Assembly (NCBI GenBank): GCA_934330725.1
Contig: CAKRGM010000007.1
Location: forward strand, 44,483-108,482
Origin: an uncultured Lachnospiraceae bacterium
GTDB taxonomy: Bacteria > Bacillota > Clostridia > Lachnospirales > Lachnospiraceae
DNA length: 64,000 nucleotides
Direction: 5' to 3'
How positions within the stretch are numbered: position 1 is the first letter of the stretch; each line of letters opens with the position of its first letter. The translations under genes and the position numbers were made by a program. Positions 1-9,168 of this stretch are shown here, piece by piece. Under the pieces are notes generated by a model that saw nothing but the letters and a program-made list of their open reading frames with translations, was not told where the DNA came from and did no database searches.

Positions 1-476
1 ATTATCTCAGGACTTGCAAGAAGAAATTCCATTACACTTGATGCCATACCTGCACCTGTATCAATTATTATTATATCTGCCATTTCCTCAAGCTCAGACA
101 TTTTATTGACAAGCCGCTTTATCTGAAGCTTATCAAGTTCTCCCATTTTTACAATTCCGGAGCCTCCTGAAATAAACCCGACTCCGTCAGGTCCCTCGCT
201 GATGATATCCCTTATGCTTTTATCGCTAAACAACAAATCTCCTAATGTAAACTTTGGAATAACACCAAACATTACTTCAACATTAGCCATTCCAAAATCC
301 GTATCCAGTATAATAACTTTTTCCCCGAGTTTTTTAAACTGCAGTGCTATATTTACAGAAGTACATGATTTCCCAACACCGCCTTTACCACTGGTAACAG
401 CTATAATACGTGAATTTCTTACAATATTATAATTTTTCTTTTTTATAATATTTCTCAAATCCTCTGCCTGATCCAT
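1..476 (-). CDS. flhG: FlhG/YlxH MinD-like ATPase, 5' part only (3' end lies off the left edge)
   Basis: About 158 N-terminal codons are visible, starting with ATG at 476, one base past the flhF stop, with a GGGAGG Shine-Dalgarno inside the end of flhF. The protein has the deviant Walker A of the ParA/MinD class (KGGVGKS, residues 31-37), preceded by a short N-terminal stretch, then the ILDTDFGMANVEVMFG switch region and IIIDTGAG. FlhG is a membrane-associated ATPase that stimulates the FlhF GTPase and controls flagellar number and placement. Position directly after flhF in the flhA-flhF-flhG set supports this over a cell-division MinD. The gene runs off the window, so its length cannot be judged. 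Confidence 0.93.
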   Translation of the reverse strand, partial: MDQAEDLRNIIKKKNYNIVRNSRIIAVTSGKGGVGKSCTSVNIALQFKKLGEKVIILDTDFGMANVEVMFGVIPKFTLGDLLFSDKSIRDIISEGPDGVGFISGGSGIVKMGELDKLQIKRLVNKMSELEEMADIIIIDTGAGMASSVMEFLLASPEI

Positions 477-477
477 A

Positions 478-1800
478 CTATACACTGCCTCCCCCCAGCA
501 GCTGCTTGGTTACTGCCTGCTTATTTATAGCCTCAATATCATTCGGGACATTTTGTCCTGATGTCGTATAAGAAAGTTTTGCATCAGTCAAAAGTCTTAT
601 ATTCAATATATTTCCCAATGTACAAGTTTCATCAAGTTTTGTAAATATAACGGACCAGCCATCTATATCACTGTATGTCTTAGTAATATTCTCTAAATCT
701 CTGTATTTTGTCGTTATGCTAAGTGTAAGATAAATCTTTATATTAAAATCTGAATTATTTTCTTTTACCGTATTAAGCAAATCTGTCAGCTCTTCCATCT
801 GCTCGGTTGCTTTATGTGATCTTCCTGCTGTATCCACTAAAATAAGATCATACCCTTTGTACTCATCAAGAGCCTTTGTTATCTCGTCTGCAGAATACAC
901 AACACTGACAGGGCAGTCTATAATTGATGCATATGTATTTAACTGTTCAATAGCTGCTATCCTGTATGTGTCTGAAGTTATAAATGCAACCTTTGCCTGC
1001 TTCTCAAGCTTGAATTTTGATGCCACCTTTGCAATTGTAGTGGTCTTTCCAACCCCTGTTGGTCCAATAAAAAATACTACATTTGTTTTATTGCCTGTTT
1101 CAATAAGATCCGGTTCTCCAAGTTTTAATATTATCTTCTGATAGACTGCTGAAAGGATACTGTCTATATTAGATTCTTTCTTTAATGATTTTTCAATATC
1201 GGCAATAATCTCATCAGCATACTCAGGGCTAACCTCATTGTCGATAAGTTTTTTATGAATAAGGCTTAAAAACTTGTGATTTTTGCTTTCTCTTTCCTTT
1301 AAAATATCATTACTTTTAGGCATTGCCGATTCAAAAGTATTACGTTGTTCATGCTTAACTGCCATCTCTTTTCTTGCAATATTATTTTCGTAATCCCTGT
1401 TTGTCTGGCTTCTTAACAGATTCTGAAGAGACTCAAGTTTTTGCTCAATAGCCGCTGTTTCATTACCTGAAATATTTATTTTTTCATCAGCAACAATATC
1501 AATGCTGTTTCCACTGGTTTTATCCTTTAAACTGCCGGTTGTCTGTGAAGTCGTATTATTACTGTTTCCCGAACCCTTAAGACTGTCTGAAAAAGATGGT
1601 TTTTTATCCTTTATTTCCTGAATAAAATCCTTTTCCTCGAGTGCCGCAGTTACCTCAGTCACATCCTTTTTAAAAAGCCTGAAGATTCCACGCTGCTTTA
1701 ATTTTTTTACATTTAACACTACAGCCGAACTTCCTAATTCATCCTTTGCCTTTAATATTGCCTCTGTCTCTGTTGGAGCCTGAAATTTTTTAACTATCAT
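478..1800 (-). CDS. flhF: FlhF, SRP-type GTPase for flagellar placement
   Basis: A 440-aa SRP-family GTPase. A basic N-terminal domain opens MIVKKFQAPTETEAI, typical of FlhF. It is followed by a low-complexity Ser/Thr/Asn linker (about residues 65-110), an N domain, and a C-terminal G domain with P-loop GPTGVGKTTT (246-255), SDTYR (276-280), DTAGRS (323-328) and FTKLDE. FlhF recruits early basal-body parts to the assembly site and forms a GTP-dependent dimer activated by FlhG. It abuts flhA (flhA stops at 1801), so the two are co-transcribed and probably translationally coupled. Confidence 0.96.
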   Translation of the reverse strand: MIVKKFQAPTETEAILKAKDELGSSAVVLNVKKLKQRGIFRLFKKDVTEVTAALEEKDFIQEIKDKKPSFSDSLKGSGNSNNTTSQTTGSLKDKTSGNSIDIVADEKINISGNETAAIEQKLESLQNLLRSQTNRDYENNIARKEMAVKHEQRNTFESAMPKSNDILKERESKNHKFLSLIHKKLIDNEVSPEYADEIIADIEKSLKKESNIDSILSAVYQKIILKLGEPDLIETGNKTNVVFFIGPTGVGKTTTIAKVASKFKLEKQAKVAFITSDTYRIAAIEQLNTYASIIDCPVSVVYSADEITKALDEYKGYDLILVDTAGRSHKATEQMEELTDLLNTVKENNSDFNIKIYLTLSITTKYRDLENITKTYSDIDGWSVIFTKLDETCTLGNILNIRLLTDAKLSYTTSGQNVPNDIEAINKQAVTKQLLGGGSV

Positions 1801-3840
1801 TTATGCTGTCACCATCCCCACTGATTGTAATTCTACATTTGATTCTACTTCATTATACGAAATCACAATTATATCTTTATAGTAATCCATTGCCATCTTC
1901 CTAAAGTACATTCTTACAATAGGTGATGTTATTACTATTGGATTCTTCCCCATGTCCTCAAGTTTCTTTAACTCATTACCCAAAGACTGCATTATTTTCT
2001 TAGTTCTTTCCGGATCCATGGTTATATATGATCCCTGTTCTGTATTTTTAACTGAACCCATTATTTCCTGTTCAATTGCAGGATCTACTGTAATTACATT
2101 AGCAACTTCATTGGCAGCAAAATATTTATTTGATATCGCACGTTTCAGACTCTGGCGAACATATTCTGTAAGAATATCTGTATCTCTCGTAACTGTTGCA
2201 TGATCTGCAAGAGTTTCAAAAATAGTAACAAGATCTCTTATAGATATACCCTCCTCAAGCAGATTCTGAAGCACTTTCTGAATTTCTCCTATGCTTAACA
2301 GCTTAGGTTCAAGTTCCTCCACGAGTGCCGGATTATTTTCTTTAACATTGTTAATAAGATTTGAAACATCCTGTCTTGTAAGCAGCTCTGCAAGATGCTG
2401 CCTTATAACCTCTGTCAGGTGCGTAGCAATTATAGATGGCGGATCTACAACTGTATATCCAAGAGACTCTGCACGCTCACGCTGTCCTTCCGTTATCCAT
2501 ATTGCCGGCAGATGAAATGATGGTTCAAATGTCGGAATTCCCGATATTTCTTCCTCAACATATCCCGGATTCATTGCCATATAATGATCAAATAAAATCT
2601 CTCCCTCGCTCACCTGTATGCCTTTGATTTTTATAACATACTGGTTTGGATTAAGCTGTATATTATCACGAAGTCTTATAATAGGTACAATTGCACCAAG
2701 CTCGAGTGCTATCTGACGTCTTATCATAACTACTCTGTCCAAAAGATCACCACCCTGATTTGCATCAGCTAAAGGTATAATTCCATAACCAAATTCAAGT
2801 TCAATAGGATCGACATTAAGAAGCGATACCACATTTTCCGGTTTTCTTATATTCTGTGCTTCTGTCTCTTCTTTTTCAACTTCTTCTTCAATCGCAGCCT
2901 CGCCATTCTTTGCATTAAGCTTTCTGCTGTATACTATCAAAGCAACACCGAGTGGAACAAATATGTAAATCGGAAGCGGAGTCACAATTCCAAGAAATGT
3001 CATGGCAGCACCAACCATCATAAGGACTCTGTCCATTGAAAACAGCTGTCCCACCATCTCATCTCCAAGTTCCCCGTCGCTTGAAGCTTTTGTAACAAGA
3101 ATACCCGTTGATAAAGATACAAGTAAAGATGGTATCTGGCTGCAAAGTCCATCACCAATCGTAAGAATGGTATACTTTGAAACTGCCTCGCCTATTGCAA
3201 GTCCATTATAAATAGTTCCCATTGCAATACCACCTACAATATTTATCATAGTGATTATAAGTCCGGCTGTTGCGTCTCCCTTAACATACTTAGTAGCACC
3301 ATCCATTGAACCGAAAAAGCTGTTTTCCTGCTGGAGCTTTTTCCTTCTGACTGCTGCTTCTTTCTCTGTAATTGCTCCTGTATTAAGATCTGAGTCTATA
3401 GCCATCTGCTTACCGGCCATTGCATCAAGAGTAAATCTTGCCGTTACTTCTGCAACTCTTTCTGAACCTTTATTAATTACAATAAACTGTATCAGAATAA
3501 GGATAATAAATATAATTATACCTATTACCAGATTACCTCCACCTACAAAATTACCAAATGTAGATACCACCTGACCTGCATCACCTTTATTAAGTATAAG
3601 TTTTGTAGATGAAACATTAAGGGATATTCTGAATATTGTAGTAAATAACAATATTGTTGGGAATGATGCCATATCCAGCACTTCCTTGGCAAATAATGCA
3701 TTAAATAATATAACAAGTGATATCAGAATATTAAACGCCAGTAATATATCAAGCAGCCATGAGGGAATTGAAATAATGAAAAATATAACTGCTGCAAGTA
3801 AATATATTCCCATAAACAAATCGTTTTTCTTTATTTTCAT
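1801..3840 (-). CDS. flhA: FlhA, flagellar type III export gate protein
   Basis: At 679 aa this is the usual length for the family. The N-terminal half has about eight membrane helices plus the conserved FHIPEP-family cytoplasmic loop (TARFTLDAMAGKQMAID). The C-terminal half is the soluble FlhA domain that docks substrate-chaperone complexes. The ATG at 3840 has a strong GGGAGGGAGA-type site upstream. It follows flhB after a 160-nt gap that holds its own promoter, so flhA-flhF-flhG may be transcribed separately from the upstream export genes as well as by read-through. Confidence 0.97.
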   Translation of the reverse strand: MKIKKNDLFMGIYLLAAVIFFIISIPSWLLDILLAFNILISLVILFNALFAKEVLDMASFPTILLFTTIFRISLNVSSTKLILNKGDAGQVVSTFGNFVGGGNLVIGIIIFIILILIQFIVINKGSERVAEVTARFTLDAMAGKQMAIDSDLNTGAITEKEAAVRRKKLQQENSFFGSMDGATKYVKGDATAGLIITMINIVGGIAMGTIYNGLAIGEAVSKYTILTIGDGLCSQIPSLLVSLSTGILVTKASSDGELGDEMVGQLFSMDRVLMMVGAAMTFLGIVTPLPIYIFVPLGVALIVYSRKLNAKNGEAAIEEEVEKEETEAQNIRKPENVVSLLNVDPIELEFGYGIIPLADANQGGDLLDRVVMIRRQIALELGAIVPIIRLRDNIQLNPNQYVIKIKGIQVSEGEILFDHYMAMNPGYVEEEISGIPTFEPSFHLPAIWITEGQRERAESLGYTVVDPPSIIATHLTEVIRQHLAELLTRQDVSNLINNVKENNPALVEELEPKLLSIGEIQKVLQNLLEEGISIRDLVTIFETLADHATVTRDTDILTEYVRQSLKRAISNKYFAANEVANVITVDPAIEQEIMGSVKNTEQGSYITMDPERTKKIMQSLGNELKKLEDMGKNPIVITSPIVRMYFRKMAMDYYKDIIVISYNEVESNVELQSVGMVTA

Positions 3841-3955
3841 TATCAGTTCTCCCTCCCCTCTGTTTCTTTATATCATTTATATCAGCTTTTTTGCACGTAT
3901 CTTATGTGCATCTTAAGTTTCTCAAAAACTTCCAAATATGAATCCGTCAGTATTC

Positions 3956-3983
3956 ATTATATCATAGTATCATTTTATGACAA
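3956..3983 (-). promoter_or_regulatory. Predicted sigma-A promoter for flhA-flhF-flhG
   Basis: On the minus strand a TTGTCA -35 (3978-3983), 16-nt spacer and perfect TATAAT -10 (3956-3961) sit in the flhB-flhA gap, about 115 nt before the flhA start. The leader also holds a small TGCAC/GTGCA hairpin at 3892-3910. No experimental support; assignment is by consensus match only. Confidence 0.55.
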
Positions 3984-4000
3984 ATACCGCAAAATGAATT

Positions 4001-5128
4001 TTACATTGTTTTTCCATCCGCCTGTAACACTCTGGCAAGAATTTCTGCAACTGCCTGATACAATTCGGGCGGTATTTCCATTCCAATGTCTATATTATTG
4101 TATAAAATTCGCGCAAGTGGCTTATTTTCTACAATTTCAATATTGCATTCCCTTGCTTTTTCTTTAATCTGCATTGCAAGATAGTCTGCACCTTTGGCAA
4201 TTACAACCGGTGCCTTTCCTGAATTAGGCTCATACTTAAGCGCTACCGCAAAATGTGTCGGGTTTGTAATTACAACGTCCGCTTCGGGCAGCTGCTGCAT
4301 CATTCGTCTTCTCGAAATCTCCTGCATTTTCCTTCTTATCTGACCCTTGACCTGCGGATCACCTTCCTGATCCTTAAACTCGTCTTTTACTTCCTGTTTT
4401 GTCATCATATTATCGTTTTTAAATTTATGACGCTGGTAAAAAAGATCAGCAAAGCCAATAATAAGATACAATGCGCTTATCTTTATACCGAGATTTACGA
4501 TTACATTACCAACAGCAACAAGTGCTGCATTAAGTGATATATCATAAAATGTATATAATATATTAAGCTGTTCCTTTATTGTTAAATACGCCATTACACC
4601 AATTACTGATATCATTGCAATTGATTTTACAAGCTCTACCACCTGTCTGGCAGAGAACATTCTCTTAAATCCGTTAAGTGGACTAATTCTCGAAAGTTTA
4701 GGCTTTAATGGCTTTGATGTTATCATCCATTTCTGTTGCAGGACATTTCCAAAAAACGAAATTATAAATGCGACAATTATTATCGGAACCATTATCACCA
4801 TCATTTTTGTAATGCACTCTTCAATGACTGCTTTTACCTGACCGGACGGCATTCCCTGCATACTTTCATCAACAACAGTTTTAAAATCATTATATATAAG
4901 CTGGAATATTTCTATTGTTCTGCTTCCTATTGTCTGTGCATATATTTTTATAATAAGAAATGCACTCATAAGCATTAATGCAGTTACCAGATCTTTACTT
5001 TTTGCAACCTGTCCTTCTTTTCTTACATCGTTTAATTTTTTAGCAGTCGCAGGCTCGGTTTTTTCACCGCCCGGACCATCCTTCGCAAAGAACTGAAGGT
5101 TATATCCTAATAATAATCTGTCATCCAC
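4001..5128 (-). CDS. flhB: FlhB, export-switch protein of the flagellar secretion apparatus
   Basis: A 375-aa protein with four hydrophobic segments in the N-terminal ~225 residues and a charged cytoplasmic C-terminal domain. The self-cleavage motif NPTH is intact at residues 289-292, so the hook-to-filament specificity switch should work. The N-terminus carries the family signature GEKTEPATAKKLNDVRKEGQ. FlhB partners with FlhA in the export gate and reads the FliK ruler, also encoded here. It follows fliR with a one-base gap. Confidence 0.97.
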   Translation of the reverse strand: MDDRLLLGYNLQFFAKDGPGGEKTEPATAKKLNDVRKEGQVAKSKDLVTALMLMSAFLIIKIYAQTIGSRTIEIFQLIYNDFKTVVDESMQGMPSGQVKAVIEECITKMMVIMVPIIIVAFIISFFGNVLQQKWMITSKPLKPKLSRISPLNGFKRMFSARQVVELVKSIAMISVIGVMAYLTIKEQLNILYTFYDISLNAALVAVGNVIVNLGIKISALYLIIGFADLFYQRHKFKNDNMMTKQEVKDEFKDQEGDPQVKGQIRRKMQEISRRRMMQQLPEADVVITNPTHFAVALKYEPNSGKAPVVIAKGADYLAMQIKEKARECNIEIVENKPLARILYNNIDIGMEIPPELYQAVAEILARVLQADGKTM

Positions 5129-5129
5129 T

Positions 5130-5927
5130 TTAGCTCATACCCCTTACAAGCGATGCCATTATTGATTTAACCTCATCAGCTATGAAATTTGACACTGCCG
5201 GCATCATAACTATTGTAATAAATATAACAAATATTCCCACAAATATCTTAAGCTGCATACCAACTACAAACATATTCATCTGTGGCGCAATTCTTGCAAG
5301 TATTGCAAGAATACAGTCTAATATAAGCATCGCTGCAAAAATCGGCAATGCAATTCTAAATCCAATAACAAAATAATCTGATACAAAGCCTAGTACATCC
5401 TTATATATTGATGCACCAAATTTAACACCGCCAAGCGGAATCACCTTAAATGTTTCTATAATTGCCTGTATAAGATACCTGTGTAATCCTGTTGCCATCA
5501 ATAACAGCATAAGAATATAATAATAAAAATTGCCCATTATTCCGACCTGAATCTTTGTTGTCGGATCATATATCTGAGCCATGGAAAGTCCGATATCCAT
5601 ATCAATAATCTTTCCGGCAAACAGTATTATCTGAACACAAAAAGCTGTCATAGCACCAAGAAACAGTCCCACCACAACCTCTTTAATTACCAGCAGTGTA
5701 TAGTCAAAAATCCCATTATATGTTACTCCCATATCTGGATTCACTGTATATACTAACACTGTAATAAAAAAAGAAATACCAATCTTAACTTTAGCTGGTG
5801 TTTGTGAAGTATTAAAAAATGGAGCAGCAAATATAAATGAAGCTATACGCATTAAAATCAATGTAAATATTTCCAACCGGTCTAACGCAACCTCATAAGT
5901 AATCATGTATAACCCATGCCTTTCCAT
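5130..5927 (-). CDS. fliR: FliR, flagellar export channel protein
   Basis: A 265-aa polytopic membrane protein with six or so hydrophobic segments and the family pattern around MDIGLSMAQIYDPTT and PALPIFAAMLILD-like helices. FliR forms the export pore with FliP and FliQ. The first ATG (5927) has no close ribosome binding site. An in-frame ATG at 5906 (MITYEV) matches the usual N-terminus of homologues and may be the true start. It lies between fliQ and flhB in the canonical order. Confidence 0.94.
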   Translation of the reverse strand: MERHGLYMITYEVALDRLEIFTLILMRIASFIFAAPFFNTSQTPAKVKIGISFFITVLVYTVNPDMGVTYNGIFDYTLLVIKEVVVGLFLGAMTAFCVQIILFAGKIIDMDIGLSMAQIYDPTTKIQVGIMGNFYYYILMLLLMATGLHRYLIQAIIETFKVIPLGGVKFGASIYKDVLGFVSDYFVIGFRIALPIFAAMLILDCILAILARIAPQMNMFVVGMQLKIFVGIFVIFITIVMMPAVSNFIADEVKSIMASLVRGMS

Positions 5928-5971
5928 TTATATTTATATTTTGATTATTCCTGACACTATGTACTTATGTA

Positions 5972-6241
5972 CTATTGAATATATGTGGAAAAATTACTCC
6001 ACAAAGAATTAATAAACTGGACAATCTCATTTAACATCCATGTTCCCATTATCATTAGTGCAATCATAATTGCTATCAGTTTAGGAACAAAGGTTAATGT
6101 CTGTTCCTGAATTGATGTAAGTGTCTGAAACAAACTTATCAAAAGACCAACTATCATTGATACAAGTAGAATCGGAACCGCTGTTTTTACAATGACCCAT
6201 ATAGTTTGCCTTGATACCAAAATTATATTCTCAGTACTCAT
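5972..6241 (-). CDS. fliQ: FliQ, flagellar export channel protein
   Basis: I place the start at ATG 6241 (MSTENIILVSRQ) because it has a GGAG site seven bases upstream and gives 89 aa, the family length. The longer open frame to 6328 would add 29 polar residues and overlap the end of fliP. The protein is two hydrophobic helices joined by a short loop with FQTLTSIQEQTL, diagnostic of FliQ. It assembles with FliP and FliR in the export pore. Confidence 0.95.
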   Translation of the reverse strand: MSTENIILVSRQTIWVIVKTAVPILLVSMIVGLLISLFQTLTSIQEQTLTFVPKLIAIMIALMIMGTWMLNEIVQFINSLWSNFSTYIQ

Positions 6242-6324
6242 AACAATCTCCATTTCATAGCATTTAACATTATGCAAAATACCGTTTATAGTGTACCCTT
6301 CCCTTATTCTGCTGAAGCATAACG

Positions 6325-7119
6325 TCATTTAAAAGTTGACAGCAGATTTCCAATGATAAGATTCCAGCCATCTGCCATTACAAATAACAATATTTTAAAT
6401 GGCATCGAAATTGTTGTAGGCGGCAGCATCATCATACCCATTGACATAAGTGTTGATGCCACGACCATATCAATTACTATGAATGGAAGATAAATAAGGA
6501 AACCAATTATAAATGCAATTCTTAGTTCACTTATAATGAAACTGGGAATCAGTATATGCATCGGTATATCATCTTCAGATTTTACCGAGCCCTGATCATA
6601 TCCTGCAACCTTAAAAAAAGTATCCAGATCCTTATTAGACACCTGTTTAAGCATAAACTTTCTAAGTGGTTTTACCCCCGTATCATACGCCTCTTCAACA
6701 GAAATTTCATTATTAGATAATGGTTTTATTGAATTATCATATATTTCTGTAAATGTAGGCCCCATTACAAAAAGAGTCAAAAATAAGGACAAGCCTACAA
6801 TTATCTGATTAGGCGGCACTGTCTGTGTTCCTATTGCAGTACGCGTAAAATGTAATACAATTACGATTCTTGTAAACGATGTCAGCATTATGAGTATTGA
6901 TGGTGCTAATGATATTACTGTAAGAACAAGTAACATCTGCAATACGCTTGACATATCTGTATTATCGCCTGATGAAATACCAACACTTATAATATTATTT
7001 TTATCACTTTCATCGGCCATTACAGAGCTTGTCATCATAGTACTTGAACCTATTAATATAACCACTAATACAACTATTCTGGCAAGCGCTTTCCTGTGTT
7101 TTTTAATAAATCGTAACAT
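6325..7119 (-). CDS. fliP: FliP, flagellar export channel protein
   Basis: A 264-aa protein with a cleavable-looking N-terminal signal (basic start, hydrophobic residues about 13-33). A helix pair around LVLTVISLAPSILIMLTSFTR follows, then a periplasmic-side loop, then C-terminal helices with GMMMLPPTTISMPFKILLFV. These are FliP hallmarks. FliP is the core of the pentameric export pore and is stabilised by FliO, encoded just upstream. Confidence 0.97.
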   Translation of the reverse strand: MLRFIKKHRKALARIVVLVVILIGSSTMMTSSVMADESDKNNIISVGISSGDNTDMSSVLQMLLVLTVISLAPSILIMLTSFTRIVIVLHFTRTAIGTQTVPPNQIIVGLSLFLTLFVMGPTFTEIYDNSIKPLSNNEISVEEAYDTGVKPLRKFMLKQVSNKDLDTFFKVAGYDQGSVKSEDDIPMHILIPSFIISELRIAFIIGFLIYLPFIVIDMVVASTLMSMGMMMLPPTTISMPFKILLFVMADGWNLIIGNLLSTFK

Positions 7120-7136
7120 AAGTATCCCTATCCTGC

Positions 7137-7478
7137 CTAATCCTCTGGCTTGTCCTTTTTTAATTTTTCAAATACAGCCTTAAAGCTTTCTGTTTTTTTA
7201 TTTTCAAAGCTGTTGTGTATTATAAGATCTTCCTCCTTTACAGGACAAAGATATGTGACTGTATCTTTGCATACAGCAATAGCAAAACATTCATTTCCTA
7301 TTTTTACTATCTGTATATATTTTGAAGAAGATATTCGCATTGTCTCTATTACTTTTACATTACTTCCAGCCTGTTTTGTCTTTTGAATATTTGCAACCCA
7401 TCTGGTAGCAAAATATGTAATAGCCAGAACAAATGCGAAAATCAAAATCAATGTAATCAACTGTATAACTGAATCCAT
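7137..7478 (-). CDS. fliO: FliO, export apparatus assembly protein
   Basis: The start at ATG 7478 (MDSVIQ) has GAGG about eight bases upstream; a longer in-frame start at 7517 would overlap cheY. This gives 113 aa: one N-terminal membrane helix (about residues 4-26), then a small cytoplasmic domain with NVKVIETMRISSSKYIQIVKIG, typical of FliO. It aids FliP assembly. FliO is poorly conserved, so the call rests on fold pattern and position immediately before fliP. Confidence 0.88.
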   Translation of the reverse strand: MDSVIQLITLILIFAFVLAITYFATRWVANIQKTKQAGSNVKVIETMRISSSKYIQIVKIGNECFAIAVCKDTVTYLCPVKEEDLIIHNSFENKKTESFKAVFEKLKKDKPED

Positions 7479-7506
7479 CTTAATCCTCTTCGTTGTGTCC
7501 GCTTTA

Positions 7507-7869
7507 TCAGCCAACAACCTTCTGTACAGCCTCTATTACTCTGTCTGCCTGGAATGGTTTTACTATAAAGTCTTTTGCCCCTGACTGAATCGACTCGATA
7601 ACCATTGCCTGCTGTCCCATTGCTGAACACATAATAACTGATGCATTAGGATCAAGAGCCTTAATCTTTTTAAGTGCTTCAATTCCATCCATCTCCGGCA
7701 TAGTAATATCCATAAGTACCAAATCTGGTTTTAACTCCGTATACTTTTCTACTGCTTTAGCTCCATTCTCAGCTTCTCCGGCAATATTATAGCCATTTTT
7801 AGTAAGAATGTCCTTAATCATCATTCTCATAAACGCTGCATCATCACAAATTAAAATATTCTTTGCCAT
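7507..7869 (-). CDS. cheY: CheY, chemotaxis response regulator
   Basis: A single 120-aa receiver domain with acidic pair D9/D10, phospho-acceptor D54 in LVLMDITMPE, S82 and K104 (KPF). There is no output domain, so it acts by binding the flagellar switch. Its position between fliY and fliO is the one CheY occupies in Bacillus and many Clostridia. FliY encoded next door has two intact CheC-type dephosphorylation motifs and is expected to remove its phosphate. No CheA is in the window. Confidence 0.95.
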   Translation of the reverse strand: MAKNILICDDAAFMRMMIKDILTKNGYNIAGEAENGAKAVEKYTELKPDLVLMDITMPEMDGIEALKKIKALDPNASVIMCSAMGQQAMVIESIQSGAKDFIVKPFQADRVIEAVQKVVG

Positions 7870-7984
7870 ATGTATTTCTCCTATCTGTTAACAAAATATT
7901 TCCCAAAACATCTTTTTAATATTATACTACATTTTTCGACAATATAATATCCTTTGATGATTTTATATTCAATAATCGATATTT

Positions 7985-9166
7985 TTACTTTTCTTTTATA
8001 ATTTCAGTAATACGCACACCAAAGCTTTCCTCAATTACAACAACTTCGCCTTTTGCCACATATTTTCCATTGACAAGTATGTCAATAGCTTCACCCGCTA
8101 TTTTATTCAATTCCACAATTGTACCCGGTGCAAATTCAAGTATTTCCTTTATTGTCTTCTTTGTTCTTCCAAGTTCAACTGTTACGTCAAGTGGCACATC
8201 CTTTATCAGGTCAATATTTTCCTGCTGTGACAGTGCCATTATATCCGGTGAAAATGGTTGGAATGCTGCTGGCTGAACATTCACATTAGGCTGTGGCTGA
8301 ACCGGCTGCTGTGCATACCCCATCTGTGGCGCTGCAGTATACGTCTGCTGTGGTTGTGGCTGTGGCTGCGGTTGCTGCTGTGGTGCTGCCTGACTCATTT
8401 GTGGTGCAGGCTGCGGCTGTGGCTGCTGTGCTGCACTGCTGTTATCTCTTCCCGTATCATCCGTAACCTTAAACATATTAAGAAGTTCCTTTGCAAATGA
8501 AACAGGATATAACTGCATAATCTCACTATCAACCAGGTCCCCTATCTGCATCATAAATGCAACCATAACAAATTCATGCTTCAGAAATTCCGGCATATCA
8601 TCAAATGTATCAGTATATGTTTCAATAACATTTGCAACCGGTGGACTGATATCAATCTTACGGTTGAACATTGAAGACATTGATGTTGCAGCTGAGCCCA
8701 TCATCTGGTTCATAGCCTCACCTATCGCACTTAAATGCAATTCGCTTAATGGCTCATTTTCATCAATCTGTCCGGTTCCACCCATCATCAGGTCTGTTAT
8801 AACCTTTACATCTTTTTCCTTAAGTACGAGGACATTATTACCGTCAAGTCCTTCAATATATGATATCTGAAGCATTACACATGGTCTGTCGTATTTCTTG
8901 GAAAGATCATCCCATGTTGCTACACTTACTGTTGGCGTCGTAATATTAACTTTCTGATTCAGCAGCGAACTTAATGTAGTTGCTGCTGTACCAAGGCTGA
9001 TGTTCGATATTTCACCAACTGCATCTTTATCATGATCATCAAGCTGGAATTTTTCTTCTGTCTGATTATCTGTTTGTACATCAGAATCCGAAACCTTATT
9101 ATCATTATCAGCATTGACTCCATTAAGTAATGCGTTGATTTCATCTTGTGACAGCATGCCATCCAT
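7985..9166 (-). CDS. fliY: FliY, switch protein fused to CheC-type CheY-P phosphatase
   Basis: A 393-aa protein in three parts. The N-terminus MLSQDEINALLNG is a FliM-like CheY-binding peptide. A CheC-type domain has both D/S-x3-E-x2-N motifs intact (D48/E52/N55 and S146/E150/N153). A Gln/Pro-rich linker (about 245-300) leads to a C-terminal FliN domain (about 315-392). It forms the C-ring with FliM and FliG and dephosphorylates CheY-P at the motor. The Gln/Pro linker causes spurious Trp/Leu-rich open frames on the other strand. It follows fliM by two bases. Confidence 0.96.
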   Translation of the reverse strand: MDGMLSQDEINALLNGVNADNDNKVSDSDVQTDNQTEEKFQLDDHDKDAVGEISNISLGTAATTLSSLLNQKVNITTPTVSVATWDDLSKKYDRPCVMLQISYIEGLDGNNVLVLKEKDVKVITDLMMGGTGQIDENEPLSELHLSAIGEAMNQMMGSAATSMSSMFNRKIDISPPVANVIETYTDTFDDMPEFLKHEFVMVAFMMQIGDLVDSEIMQLYPVSFAKELLNMFKVTDDTGRDNSSAAQQPQPQPAPQMSQAAPQQQPQPQPQPQQTYTAAPQMGYAQQPVQPQPNVNVQPAAFQPFSPDIMALSQQENIDLIKDVPLDVTVELGRTKKTIKEILEFAPGTIVELNKIAGEAIDILVNGKYVAKGEVVVIEESFGVRITEIIKEK

Positions 9167-9168
9167 CC

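Noticed and set aside
7870..7984. Promoter upstream of cheY (TTGAAT-N17-TATTAT).
   Set aside because: Both hexamers are weak and the gap is only 115 nt between tightly linked genes.
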